21,048 bases of DNA from a virus. The notes under the pieces are model-generated. The model saw only the letters and a list, made by a program, of their open reading frames with translations, had not been told where the DNA came from and made no database searches. Positions 1 through 7,600 of the stretch are shown in pieces. The translations under genes were made by a program, and so were the position numbers. The stretch spans positions 1-21,048 of the IMG/VR virus record IMGVR_UViG_3300022752_000463, one strand, 5' to 3'. Each line of letters starts with the position of its first letter. The stretch's first letter is position 1.

Positions 1-1292
1 GCGGCGTTGGCAACGATTTGATAAAAGTCTGTCCGTGGATCCTTAAGATAGGCCTGGACCACGTCTTCAGTGCCTTGAAGACCGAGCAGGTGGGCGTAAT
101 GAATCAAGATCCGTGGTTCTTGAGACGAGAAATCGCATGCAGCCCACGTCTGCCCTTCTTCGGGGAGGAACAAACCCCTTACCATCGGGCCGATCACCTC
201 GTGGCGGGCCGGAACCTGTTGAAGGTTGGGGTTGGACATGGAAAGCCTGCCTGTGACCGTACCGCCATCATCAGAGCGCATCTGGTTGATATGCGGGTGG
301 ATACGACCGTCGTGAGCGGAGAAGTCCAAGTAAGGCTGTAGGAACGTGCCGTGGGTCTTGTTCAGTTCACGCGCTTCGATGATCTGTTTGCAGATCGGAT
401 GCTCATGCGATTCAAGGAACGACTTCGTAAAGCTTGGCAAGCCGTTCGTGGTCCGTTGGTATTGAATACCGAGATTGTCAAATCCTGTAGCGATGCTGGC
501 TGCGGCCCAGATGTCCACGGGTGACCTACATGCCTTACGAATCTCTTTGACTAAGGCCTGCTCACGCTCGCGCATTTGCTCGATGAGCTGCTGCGCCTTG
601 TCGCGGTTAAATCGAATACCACGGCGGGTGATATTGACCAGCACCGGCAACAAGTCCGACTCCAGCTCAAAGATTGATTCAACTTCCTCGTTGCGTAGGA
701 TGATCTTGAAATGCTGCCAAAGCTTGAGCGTCAATGCAGCGTCTTGCTCGGCGTACTCGCCCACATACATCGCGGGGAGCTTCCAGAGTTCCTTCTTGGC
801 GTGGACGTTGAAGTCCTGCGCTGCTTCCTTCAGTCCCTGTTCTGACTTAACCTCTTTGAGGTAATCGAAACCGAGGGCGTTAAGGGCGTAGCTGAATCGG
901 TTTTCATCGATGCAAGCAGCGGCGACCATGGTGTCAATGATTCGACCCCGCACATTAAATCCAGAGGCGAGAAGCCATCCAAGGTCATAGGCGGCGTTGT
1001 GCATAATCTTGGGAGCGGGAAGCTCAAGCACACGTCGAATGAATCGCTCAACGATCCCACGGTCAAGATTACCTCCACCTTCATGAGCAACTGGGAAGTA
1101 TCCCCGCCACCCGTCAACAGCAATGGAGTAACCGACAATGTAGCCGTCGTTTCTTGGCCATCCTGGGCCAAACCGTTCCATGTTTGGGTCACGTGTTTCC
1201 AGGTCAATTGCAATCTCCTTGGCGTCGGACAGATCCGGGAACGAGGCTGGAGGCACCCACTCCGAGGCCCGTGGGAAAAGGGGCATGGTCAC
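1..1292 (-). CDS. Family A DNA polymerase with 3'-5' exonuclease, partial (C-terminus off left edge)
   Basis: Replicative DNA polymerase of the PolA/T7 type. I read 430 residues from the minus strand before the window ends. The proofreading exonuclease domain comes first, with all three motifs: D30-x-E32 (IDLET), N99..D103 (NAAYDLGWL) and Y180-x3-D184 (YAEQD). The polymerase domain then shows TVTGRLSMSNPNLQQVPAR at 345-363, the family A signature. Motif A follows at 387-394, DFSSQEPR, keeping the metal-binding Asp and the Glu steric gate. Motifs B and C lie beyond the edge. I chose the GTG at 1292 because AAAGGA sits 8 nt upstream and GTGA overlaps the stop of the helicase gene; ATG at 1286 is the alternative, with a poorly spaced SD. 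The gene is last in the visible replication operon. No long ORF is listed here because the gene lacks its stop; the listed ORFs in this stretch are antisense or frame shadows. Confidence 0.95.
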   Translation of the reverse strand, partial: MTMPLFPRASEWVPPASFPDLSDAKEIAIDLETRDPNMERFGPGWPRNDGYIVGYSIAVDGWRGYFPVAHEGGGNLDRGIVERFIRRVLELPAPKIMHNAAYDLGWLLASGFNVRGRIIDTMVAAACIDENRFSYALNALGFDYLKEVKSEQGLKEAAQDFNVHAKKELWKLPAMYVGEYAEQDAALTLKLWQHFKIILRNEEVESIFELESDLLPVLVNITRRGIRFNRDKAQQLIEQMREREQALVKEIRKACRSPVDIWAAASIATGFDNLGIQYQRTTNGLPSFTKSFLESHEHPICKQIIEARELNKTHGTFLQPYLDFSAHDGRIHPHINQMRSDDGGTVTGRLSMSNPNLQQVPARHEVIGPMVRGLFLPEEGQTWAACDFSSQEPRILIHYAHLLGLQGTEDVVQAYLKDPRTDFYQIVANA

Positions 1293-2788
1293 AATCGGAA
1301 TCCTTTGTTTGAATTGTTGGGTAACACTAGATGCAGCGCTTTGCGTGTGCGTGTGACGCCGACATAAAAAAGCCTGTTGATATCGTCGGGGTTTGTTTCA
1401 TACGACTTGGCGAATTTTGTTGATAGATCCATGAAAAGTAGAACGTTATCAGCTTCTCCACCTTTTGCGCCGTGGATCGTGGACAATTTTATCTTTGGCA
1501 TCGTATTAAGTTTTACACCACGTCGCAACAAGGCAATGATGTACTCACGTTGCTCAAGGCTGATCTTGGTCAGTACCTCATGCCAGATGCCGTCTGTGAG
1601 TAGCCCCCACTTATTGTGCAATAACTGTAGGCCATAGAACTGATCCTCTGGCGCGTTAGGAAGCTTCTTGAATCCTTTGGCAACGAGCCCCGAGTCAAGA
1701 TAAGCGTAAATTGTTTGAACAGTCGATAGCGGCACTTCGCCGCCCTTGCGCAGCATCTCCCAGCCGTAGACGGCAGTAAGCACCTTCTCGCTGATGCTCC
1801 GATGGCCAAATCTTTCATAAAGTAGCCCTTGGCTCTTGAGCCAATTGGGCATCTCATCGAGCATGTAGTTGGCTGCGGCCATCACGAGCCATTCCCCTTG
1901 GGTCATATCGACGTAAGAAAAATGGCTATAGGTTTGGATGCTGCCTTCTTCTTCCCTCGATGACCATTCCTTTGGTTGGCGTTTAGTGATGCTCTTTACC
2001 ACGCGCTCAGCCAGTGCGTGGACCGTGGCAGGGATGCGGTAGGATTTGTCCAATACTTTAACTTCGCCTGGATAGGCCAAAAACGAATCCACATCGGCTC
2101 CGGCCCAGTTATAGATTGCCTGATCATCATCACCTGCCAAGAAGACGCGGTCTGAGCGCTTAGCGAGATCCTTGACAAGCATCCATTGCAAGCGGGATAG
2201 ATCTTGTGACTCGTCAATGATTAATGCATCGAGCTTTGGCAACAGATCAGGTTGTTCAACAATCATCTCCAAGAGATCGGTGAAGTCCAAGAGCCCTTGT
2301 TCTGTTTTGTAGTGCCGATAAGCACGCTCCACGTACTCGAAATGAAACCATTCGATCTGGAGATTGGACTGGTTATAGTGGGTCTTTAGATCGAGGCCCT
2401 TGATGCGTGCAAGGTTGATCTCGTTAAGGATTGCGTTATCCGCGCGTGAGATGAACCCTTCGCCTTCTGTCTCCGTTCTGATCTCTAGACCACAGGTTTT
2501 TCCAAACTCCCGATAGTGCTCATCTTGCATCATCTCCTTGGCGCTCACCCCCAGGCACCGAAACGCTAGGCTGTGCAGCGTTCTGAACCACGGAAAGTCG
2601 GTGATTGGGTTTAGATGCGGGAATTTTGCTATGGCTCGGTCCCGTGCCTCGTTGGCTGCCTTTCTTGTAAACGCGAAGTACCCGATCTTGTTCGACGGGG
2701 TGTCGTTCGCCAGCTCTGTCTGGACCACGTTTAGCAGGTACGTGGTTTTGCCCGTACCTGGGGGACCAAAGACTTTTTGTGTTGTCAT
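1289..2788 (-). CDS. UvrD/Rep-like superfamily 1A DNA helicase
   Basis: ATP-dependent 3'-5' DNA helicase or translocase, 499 aa, shorter than bacterial UvrD (about 720 aa). Motifs in order: Walker A GPPGTGKT (8-15), motif Ia FAFTRKAANEA (38-48), Ib FRTLHSLAF (68-76), Walker B DESQD (192-196), motif III GDDDQAIYNWAGAD (219-232), motif IV SYRIP (249-253), motif V STIHGAKGGE (436-445) and motif VI LFYVGVTRT (473-481). All ATPase and coupling motifs look intact, so it should be active; the small size means reduced accessory domains. ATG at 2788 has a GGGGA SD, 12 bp after the primase stop, and its own stop overlaps the polymerase GTG. Lying between primase and polymerase, it is probably a replication or recombination helicase. 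Whether it is the main fork helicase cannot be read from sequence. Confidence 0.93.
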   Translation of the reverse strand: MTTQKVFGPPGTGKTTYLLNVVQTELANDTPSNKIGYFAFTRKAANEARDRAIAKFPHLNPITDFPWFRTLHSLAFRCLGVSAKEMMQDEHYREFGKTCGLEIRTETEGEGFISRADNAILNEINLARIKGLDLKTHYNQSNLQIEWFHFEYVERAYRHYKTEQGLLDFTDLLEMIVEQPDLLPKLDALIIDESQDLSRLQWMLVKDLAKRSDRVFLAGDDDQAIYNWAGADVDSFLAYPGEVKVLDKSYRIPATVHALAERVVKSITKRQPKEWSSREEEGSIQTYSHFSYVDMTQGEWLVMAAANYMLDEMPNWLKSQGLLYERFGHRSISEKVLTAVYGWEMLRKGGEVPLSTVQTIYAYLDSGLVAKGFKKLPNAPEDQFYGLQLLHNKWGLLTDGIWHEVLTKISLEQREYIIALLRRGVKLNTMPKIKLSTIHGAKGGEADNVLLFMDLSTKFAKSYETNPDDINRLFYVGVTRTRKALHLVLPNNSNKGFRL

Positions 2789-2800
2789 CCTAGTTCCCCG

Positions 2801-4330
2801 TCAAAACGGGCTCCCCTTTTTCATGGTAGGTGTTTCAAAAGGTGCTTCTTGTTTCGGGAAGCACGGTACACGCCACACGCGTGTGGTGCGCCCTTTAAGG
2901 AACAAGGGCAGTGGTTCACCGCCCAAATCCCGCAAACGCTGCGCCATCTTAGGAGCGGTTAGGCCTTTGAAATTGTTGCGGTTCAGATGGTCTTCTAGAT
3001 CCTTAATGCGGAAGTAAACGCGCTGTTCTTCTTCATCCACCCAGGGTCTGCCCATGAGGATTTCATCACGATCCATGGCTTGTTGAATGTGGGTAGTAAA
3101 CTCTTCAACGAGCGCCGTAAACCGGCCAGTTATGGTTGTGTCTTCAGAAGCCTCTTGGATTTGCTCAAGCTCGACCATTTCTTGCAAGAGGCCATTGAGT
3201 ACCTGTTCCCAATCTTGTTTACGTAAGGTTGGCGGAAGGAGGTTGACCTTTTCCATGCACGACTTTTGGAACGCCGTCTGGTTGTGGAGACTCTCTGTGT
3301 CGAGTTCAACACGCCTTCCGTTGATATCCAAGAACCATAGTGGAGGCTCACTGTTGTACTTGGAGAGGGCAGACATTTTAGGAGAATCAGGGCCATCGGC
3401 ACCAATGCCAAACTTACGAGTACGACAAAGACCAGCATTACAAAATGAATTAATCGGGGCATCTTTACACTTGTACTTGTAATCTTTCTTAGTCAGTTGC
3501 TTGACGATGACTTGAAGCTCAGTTAAGCCCAAGGGCGGTCCGAAATACTTTTGATTGTGCTCAGCGAGTTTGTCTTCCCAGCTTGTCGTTCCGGTTTTTT
3601 TGAGATAGATCCCTATGTTGAAAAGACCATTGTTCCTTGTGCCTTCAGGAAAGCCCTGGTTGCACAGCGTCTGAAGACAGGGGGGACCGTCCTTGATGGG
3701 CTGCTCGGGCTTTGCTGGTGTTTCGGGAGGCGTGAGCGGTGGGCCTTGAACCGCGTTGTCATACAAACGATAAAACTCTTCAATCGTTGCGGCGCTGCCA
3801 TCTTCTTTAATGGCGTATCTAAGGGTTTCATCGCCACCAAAATAAGGAAGATTTAAGAAGTTGCCCGTGTCGCCGCGATCAACAAGGATTTCGCTTTGCT
3901 TAGGGAAGATCTCCCTGCCTGATTCCCCGAGGATCGCAGCGCACGCCGTGAGATAGGCACGCATGTCAGCGGCAGGGATGGGTTCCTTGGTAAAACAAAA
4001 AACATGAGCGCCGCCTGACTTACTTCGGCATACCACAAGTGGGAGGTTTAACGCCTGTATGCGTTCCACAAGTCCTTTGTGATCGAGGGGATACTGATCA
4101 ATGTCAATACAACCCCATATACAAGAATTATCAGAGCGGATAGGGATAATGCCAAGAGAAGGCTCAGCGCCTTGAAGGTGTTTAACCCATAAATCTTTAA
4201 CTGGCGGCTGTCTAACCACCACGGCTTTTCCTGCTTGTTTTCCATCTCCTCGTGCCTTCTCGATTTTATAGGTGCCATAGGCAATATCGAGCCCTTCAAA
4301 AATTGCCATGAAACGTGCGATATCAATCAT
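2801..4330 (-). CDS. Archaeo-eukaryotic primase (AEP, TOTE-type) with C-terminal Cys and winged-helix-like regions
   Basis: Primase or primase-polymerase, 509 aa. The AEP catalytic core is visible: metal-binding CIDID with D76 and D78, the nucleotide-binding SKSGGAHVF (103-111, H109), and FLNLPYFGG (158-166). This pattern matches the AEP family named after TOTE conflict systems, which also occurs in phage replication genes. A helical PriCT-like segment follows around 217-245 (CLQTLCNQGF..RNNGLFNIGIYL). A Cys cluster comes next, C288, C297 and C302, ending in CRTRKFGIG, possibly metal-binding. The C-terminus (about 428-490, YFRIKDLEDHLN.. to VWRVP) resembles the winged-helix tail of phage primases. 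No Walker A is present, so this is not a primase-helicase fusion. The ATG has only a weak GAGAAAG SD and follows a hairpin after the ssDNA-binding gene. Its place in a run with UvrD and PolA supports a replication role. Confidence 0.85.
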   Translation of the reverse strand: MIDIARFMAIFEGLDIAYGTYKIEKARGDGKQAGKAVVVRQPPVKDLWVKHLQGAEPSLGIIPIRSDNSCIWGCIDIDQYPLDHKGLVERIQALNLPLVVCRSKSGGAHVFCFTKEPIPAADMRAYLTACAAILGESGREIFPKQSEILVDRGDTGNFLNLPYFGGDETLRYAIKEDGSAATIEEFYRLYDNAVQGPPLTPPETPAKPEQPIKDGPPCLQTLCNQGFPEGTRNNGLFNIGIYLKKTGTTSWEDKLAEHNQKYFGPPLGLTELQVIVKQLTKKDYKYKCKDAPINSFCNAGLCRTRKFGIGADGPDSPKMSALSKYNSEPPLWFLDINGRRVELDTESLHNQTAFQKSCMEKVNLLPPTLRKQDWEQVLNGLLQEMVELEQIQEASEDTTITGRFTALVEEFTTHIQQAMDRDEILMGRPWVDEEEQRVYFRIKDLEDHLNRNNFKGLTAPKMAQRLRDLGGEPLPLFLKGRTTRVWRVPCFPKQEAPFETPTMKKGSPF

Positions 4331-4358
4331 TTCTGCTTTCTCAGAATGGGGTACTTAC

Positions 4359-4378
4359 CGCTGGGCTTTCCCCCAGCG
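4359..4378 (-). promoter_or_regulatory. Intergenic RNA hairpin between ssDNA-binding and primase genes
   Basis: A perfect 7-bp GC-rich stem (CGCTGGG / CCCAGCG) with a 6-nt loop lies in the 50-bp gap, starting 3 bases past the stop of the upstream gene. On the minus strand it is followed by GGTAAGTACC, not a U-run, so it is a poor intrinsic terminator. It could act as an attenuator, a processing site or a 3'-end stabiliser that sets expression of the upstream protein above that of the primase. Confidence 0.45.
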
Positions 4379-4380
4379 CA

Positions 4381-5169
4381 TCAGAAGGGGATTTTTCCGT
4401 CAATCGAGTCGCCAAGCTCCGACTCGTGTTTGATTTTCACTTCCCCACGGCTCACGGACTCTGCAAATTGCTTTGCAGGCATGTAAACCGAGGCAATTTG
4501 TTCAGAAGGAATAGAGCCAATACGCTCAATCTCCCAACCGTACCACTTGCCTTTGTCATTGCTTTCCTGCAAGGTCGTCAGCCGATACATCTGGCTATAT
4601 ATCGGTGGTGTATACGGGCCGTTCTTGCCCATCAACTTCACCGACATCATCATTGAATTCCACTTCCTGGACTTCTTCAGTTGTGTGGACTTCATGACGA
4701 TCAACGCAGGGGTCGGGATGCCATCGTCACTTACCACCATCACGTAGTGATTAGCGGTGTTTTCGATGTAGTTCCCATTATCCAAATAGTCCTTGTTGTC
4801 ACCCGATATGCGGTGGGTGCGGCTAAGGATATCGGACGTTGCTGAGTAGATCTGCACAGGCGCGCCCGATGAACCGCTGCCACGCGGTGCCCACTCAATG
4901 TACTGCCGTACGTAGGCGGTCGGAACGACGACCAAGCCTTTCTTGCCATCGAAAAGCTCTTGGGTCACTGTGTTGAAGATCATCCCAGGCATAGCACCTT
5001 CAACAACACCGATTTCATCGGAATTGTTGGTCAGTGCTTTTAAAAACGGAAGAGCAAAATCGCTCTTATCCATTTGCTCAAGACCCGCGCCTGCATCCGC
5101 CTCGAAGGCTTCGACGATTGCGATTGCAGTTGTCGTGGGTTTTACTGTTGCTACTTCACCTTTTGCCAT
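4381..5169 (-). CDS. Putative single-stranded DNA-binding protein
   Basis: 262 aa with no signal peptide or membrane segment. The N-terminus is Ala-rich. The middle is rich in beta-type and aromatic residues, for example GLVVVPTAYVRQYIEWAPRG and KNGPYTPPIYSQMYRL, which suits an OB-like nucleic-acid-binding fold but does not prove it. The last 13 residues, SELGDSIDGKIPF, are acidic then end in Ile-Pro-Phe. This resembles the tip of bacterial SSB (DDDIPF), which docks partner proteins, and the acidic tails of phage SSBs such as T7 gp2.5. The gene lies directly upstream of primase, helicase and polymerase, where phages often place their SSB. ATG at 5169 has AAGGAA 8 nt upstream. I know no exact family, so the call rests on tail and context; another recombination or replication accessory protein is possible. 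Confidence 0.55.
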   Translation of the reverse strand: MAKGEVATVKPTTTAIAIVEAFEADAGAGLEQMDKSDFALPFLKALTNNSDEIGVVEGAMPGMIFNTVTQELFDGKKGLVVVPTAYVRQYIEWAPRGSGSSGAPVQIYSATSDILSRTHRISGDNKDYLDNGNYIENTANHYVMVVSDDGIPTPALIVMKSTQLKKSRKWNSMMMSVKLMGKNGPYTPPIYSQMYRLTTLQESNDKGKWYGWEIERIGSIPSEQIASVYMPAKQFAESVSRGEVKIKHESELGDSIDGKIPF

Positions 5170-5192
5170 GATTCAATTTCCTTGGTTCGTGA

Positions 5193-5741
5193 TTACGTTG
5201 ACTTAATGCTTGCTTTGTTGCCGATGTACACGCCGAATAATTCGGTTGGTACTTCACGCCCCTTGGTCAGCATCTCTTTGACCCAGGCCTTTAAGGTCTG
5301 GGGTTCTATCTTCTCGTTCTGCTCAGCGGGAAAGCCTTGCGTAGCGAGGAGACCCAGTAGACGAGCACAAAGCTCGTCTTCGCGACGGCCAAACCGCACC
5401 GTCACAGTGTTTTTGATGATGTCATCGTAGCCATGCTCACGCAGCCATGCATAGGCTTCAGCCTGCCGAGCCTTGCTGATGGTTGCGCTGTAAAACTGCT
5501 TGACTTCGATCTTGCTGCCATCATCCATTGCAAAAGACTTGAGCCCCAACTCTGCGAAAGCCTCGGGCAGTGATTCTTCCGTCAGCTTTCGGTAGTTGTC
5601 TTGCTTTTCCGAGAGCGAAGTCTCAAGCTCCTCGATCTCCTTTTCCAAGAGTTTGGCACGCTTGGCGAGCTGGGCAATGCCAGCAAGCTTGTCGTCTGCC
5701 ACTTGCAGGGCACCAGCGTCTTGTTCAAAAACTTCACTCAT
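5193..5741 (-). CDS. Conserved-type phage replication-module protein with N-terminal coiled coil, function unknown
   Basis: 182 aa from ATG 5741, which has a strong SD (AGAAAGGAGAAA) a few bases upstream. The frame is open up to 5798 but that part lies inside the preceding gene. Residues about 18-60 form a likely coiled coil rich in Leu, Lys and Glu (AKLLEKEIEELETSLSEKQ). A compact part follows with ESLPEAFAELGLKSFAMDDG, then YSATISKARQAEAYAWLREHG and IIKNTVTVRFGRRED, and an end rich in TLKAWVKEM and VPTELFGVYIG. From memory, phage early regions carry proteins of this build (helical N-terminus, then a DDG-K turn, WLREHG, IIKN), but no function is established that I can name. It overlaps the upstream small gene by 8 bp and sits 23 bp before the putative SSB gene. 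A Gam-like DNA-end protector is a weak alternative suggested only by the coiled coil. Confidence 0.85.
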   Translation of the reverse strand: MSEVFEQDAGALQVADDKLAGIAQLAKRAKLLEKEIEELETSLSEKQDNYRKLTEESLPEAFAELGLKSFAMDDGSKIEVKQFYSATISKARQAEAYAWLREHGYDDIIKNTVTVRFGRREDELCARLLGLLATQGFPAEQNEKIEPQTLKAWVKEMLTKGREVPTELFGVYIGNKASIKST

Positions 5742-6066
5742 AAATTTCTCCTTTCTGTGGAAACAAATCAACCTGGATCGGAATGTACCGACGCTCAAGC
5801 TTATCCCATTTCAGGCACTTATACCTTCCATGGTTTCGGCTTGCCGCCACGGCGCTCACAATGCTAATTGCCGTGGGATCCCCGATGAAGAGCAGGTAGT
5901 CATCATCGGTGAATTTTTCCAACCGTCGTTGCACGCGTGCTACGGTGGGGGCCACCGAAAAGGACACTTGCACGTTGTTGGGTAAAAGCACTTCAACTTC
6001 GCCGAAGTCCAAAGCGGAAGAGATATTGTGCTGACCGGTCTCGGTCACAGCGTAAACTTTTGGCAA
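5734..6066 (-). CDS. Small phage early protein, function unknown (TTG start)
   Basis: 110 aa, first gene of the leftward replication operon. I take TTG at 6066 as the start because the SD AAAGGAG lies 7 nt upstream and no good ATG exists in frame; GTG at 6048 is a poorer choice. Visible features are an N-terminal VYAVTETGQHNISSALDFG, a central FTDDDYLLFIGDP, then AISIVSAVAAS and GRYKCLKWDKLERRYIPI. The YLLFIGDP...LKWD..RRYIP arrangement recalls small proteins often seen in early regions of aquatic phages, but I cannot assign a family name. It has no membrane segment, and no enzyme motif is recognised. It is translationally coupled to the next gene by an 8-bp overlap. Its leading position suggests early expression. 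Confidence 0.82.
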   Translation of the reverse strand: MPKVYAVTETGQHNISSALDFGEVEVLLPNNVQVSFSVAPTVARVQRRLEKFTDDDYLLFIGDPTAISIVSAVAASRNHGRYKCLKWDKLERRYIPIQVDLFPQKGEIYE

Positions 6067-6145
6067 CGTCTTTCTCCTTTCTCAAAACGTCAATGCAGTG
6101 TACACTGTGATTTCGGACGATGCAAGTCCGCTAGAAAGGAGAAAC
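6067..6145. promoter_or_regulatory. Divergent control region with 12-bp palindrome and mirrored SD sites
   Basis: This 79-bp gap separates the leftward replication operon from the rightward SNF2-nuclease pair, so promoters for both should lie in or near it. It holds the perfect palindrome CAGTGTACACTG (6096-6107), a candidate operator. The palindrome places TACACT, a -10-like hexamer, on both strands. On the minus strand TTGCAT lies 17 nt upstream; on the plus strand TTCTCA lies 16 nt upstream. Both -35 matches are weak. A 5-bp stem CGGAC/GTCCG (6114-6130) lies in the rightward leader. The SD 12-mer AGAAAGGAGAAA occurs on the plus strand at 6133-6144 and on the minus strand at 6071-6082. A phage-specific sigma or RNA polymerase could use other signals. 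Confidence 0.45.
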
Positions 6146-7600
6146 ATGGAAGAGCAATATCTGGCGAATTATCCCTACCGCAACAAGCCCTATGCGCACC
6201 AAAAAGCATATCTTGAACGCTTTTGGCGCAAGCCTTTAGCAGCGCTTTTTGCTGATATGGGAACAGGCAAAAGTTATATGTTAATCAATAACTTAGCCAT
6301 GCTTTACGACAACGGGGAAGTCAATGCTGCGGTGATTGTGGCACCCAAGGGGGTGTATAGAAACTGGCTCGACATCGAGATCCCAAAGCACATGCCAGCG
6401 CATGTACTTTATCGCGCGGCACTATGGACGCCTTCTCCACGCAAAGCTGAAAAGGCGGCACTGGATTCCATTTTTGAGGTCACTGAAGACCTGAAGATTT
6501 TGGTCATGAATGTTGAAGCGTTCTCAACGGACAAGGGCAAACAGTTTGCACATCGCTTTGTATTGTCACACACAGTGATGATGGTGGTTGATGAAAGCAC
6601 AACCATCAAAACGCATACCGCTGCAAGGACCAAGAACATTTTAAAAGTGGGCAGGCTTGCACGATTCAGGAGGATCATGACGGGATCGCCTGTTACAAAA
6701 ACGCCTATGGATCTTTTTTCACAGTGCAACTTCTTGTCCTCGGATTGCTTGGGTACGGATAGTTTTTATGCCTTCCAATCCCGCTTTGCCGTGGTGATCG
6801 AGCGTCGCCTAGCTTCGCATTCATTCAAACAGGTCGTAGGATTTCAACGTCTTAACGAGCTGCAAATGTTGATAAGCCGATTCAGTTTTCGAGTGACCAA
6901 AGAAGAATGCTTAGATCTTCCTGAGAAGGTTTTTGTGCGCCGCGATGTGGAACTCACCGATGAGCAACAGGCTGCATATAATCAGATGAAGGCCATGGCG
7001 CTTGCACAGTTCTCTACCGGAACCGTGTCCACGGTCAATGCGCTTACGCAATTGATGCGTTTGCACCAAATTGTGTGCGGATTCGTAAAGCTTGATGATG
7101 GCCAGATCCAGGAGCTGCCTAACAACCGCATTCAGGAATTGCTTAATACGATTGAAGAGACCTCAGGCAAGGTCATTATTTGGGCGACTTATAGGCACGA
7201 CATTGAAGCGATTCATCTTGCCTTACAGAAAGCTTACGGCATGGACTCCGTAGGTGTGTATTACGGCGACACCAAGCTTGATGAGCGGCAGCGTGTGATC
7301 GAGCAGTTCCAAGATCCGGGGTCCTCGATGCGATTTTTCGTAGGCAACCCACAGACGGGGGGCTACGGGATCACGCTCACAGCGGCAAGTGACGTTATCT
7401 ATTACAGCAACAGTTTTGATCTAGAAAAACGATTACAGTCCGAGGACCGTGCTCACCGGATCGGGCAAACGAACAAGGTAACATACATTGACTTAATTGC
7501 ACCCAAAACGGTGGATGAAAAGATCGTGAAAGCTTTGCGCGATAAGATCAACATCGCAACGCAAGTTCTTGGTGAGGAGATTAAGCAATGGTTGATTTGA
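6146..7600 (+). CDS. SNF2/DEAD-like superfamily 2 helicase
   Basis: 484-aa ATP-dependent DNA translocase. Motifs: Gln-containing YAHQKAYLERF (16-26), Walker A DMGTGKS (37-43), Ia VIVAPKGVYRNW (63-74), motif II DEST followed by IK (149-154, the SNF2-like DES..IK form), motif III TGSPVTKTPMDL (179-190), GKVIIWATYR (341-350) opening the second RecA domain, motif V GGYGITLTAA (405-414) and motif VI QSEDRAHRIGQ (431-441). The last of these is diagnostic of SNF2-type proteins. I use ATG 6146 with AGAAAGGAGAAA just upstream; a GTG at 6098 would extend the ORF but starts inside the palindrome and has no SD. It overlaps the nuclease gene by 13 bp, so the two are co-expressed. Phages often carry such a helicase with a nuclease and SSB in replication or recombination modules. 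The exact substrate is unknown. Confidence 0.93.
   Translation: MEEQYLANYPYRNKPYAHQKAYLERFWRKPLAALFADMGTGKSYMLINNLAMLYDNGEVNAAVIVAPKGVYRNWLDIEIPKHMPAHVLYRAALWTPSPRKAEKAALDSIFEVTEDLKILVMNVEAFSTDKGKQFAHRFVLSHTVMMVVDESTTIKTHTAARTKNILKVGRLARFRRIMTGSPVTKTPMDLFSQCNFLSSDCLGTDSFYAFQSRFAVVIERRLASHSFKQVVGFQRLNELQMLISRFSFRVTKEECLDLPEKVFVRRDVELTDEQQAAYNQMKAMALAQFSTGTVSTVNALTQLMRLHQIVCGFVKLDDGQIQELPNNRIQELLNTIEETSGKVIIWATYRHDIEAIHLALQKAYGMDSVGVYYGDTKLDERQRVIEQFQDPGSSMRFFVGNPQTGGYGITLTAASDVIYYSNSFDLEKRLQSEDRAHRIGQTNKVTYIDLIAPKTVDEKIVKALRDKINIATQVLGEEIKQWLI

Noticed and set aside
830-1213. 127-aa minus-strand ORF at the left end
   Set aside because: It is in another frame of the same strand as the DNA polymerase, whose frame carries intact exonuclease motifs through this stretch.
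2538-3017. 159-aa plus-strand ORF crossing two genes
   Set aside because: It is antisense to the UvrD-like gene start and the primase end, both of which have clear family motifs.
4359-4378. Intrinsic terminator after the ssDNA-binding gene
   Set aside because: The stem is good but no U-run follows on the minus strand, and the next gene in the operon starts only about 30 bp further on.
6088-6093. TTGACG as a leftward -35 box
   Set aside because: It lies too close to the start at 6066: the matching -10 would fall in or past the SD and start codon.
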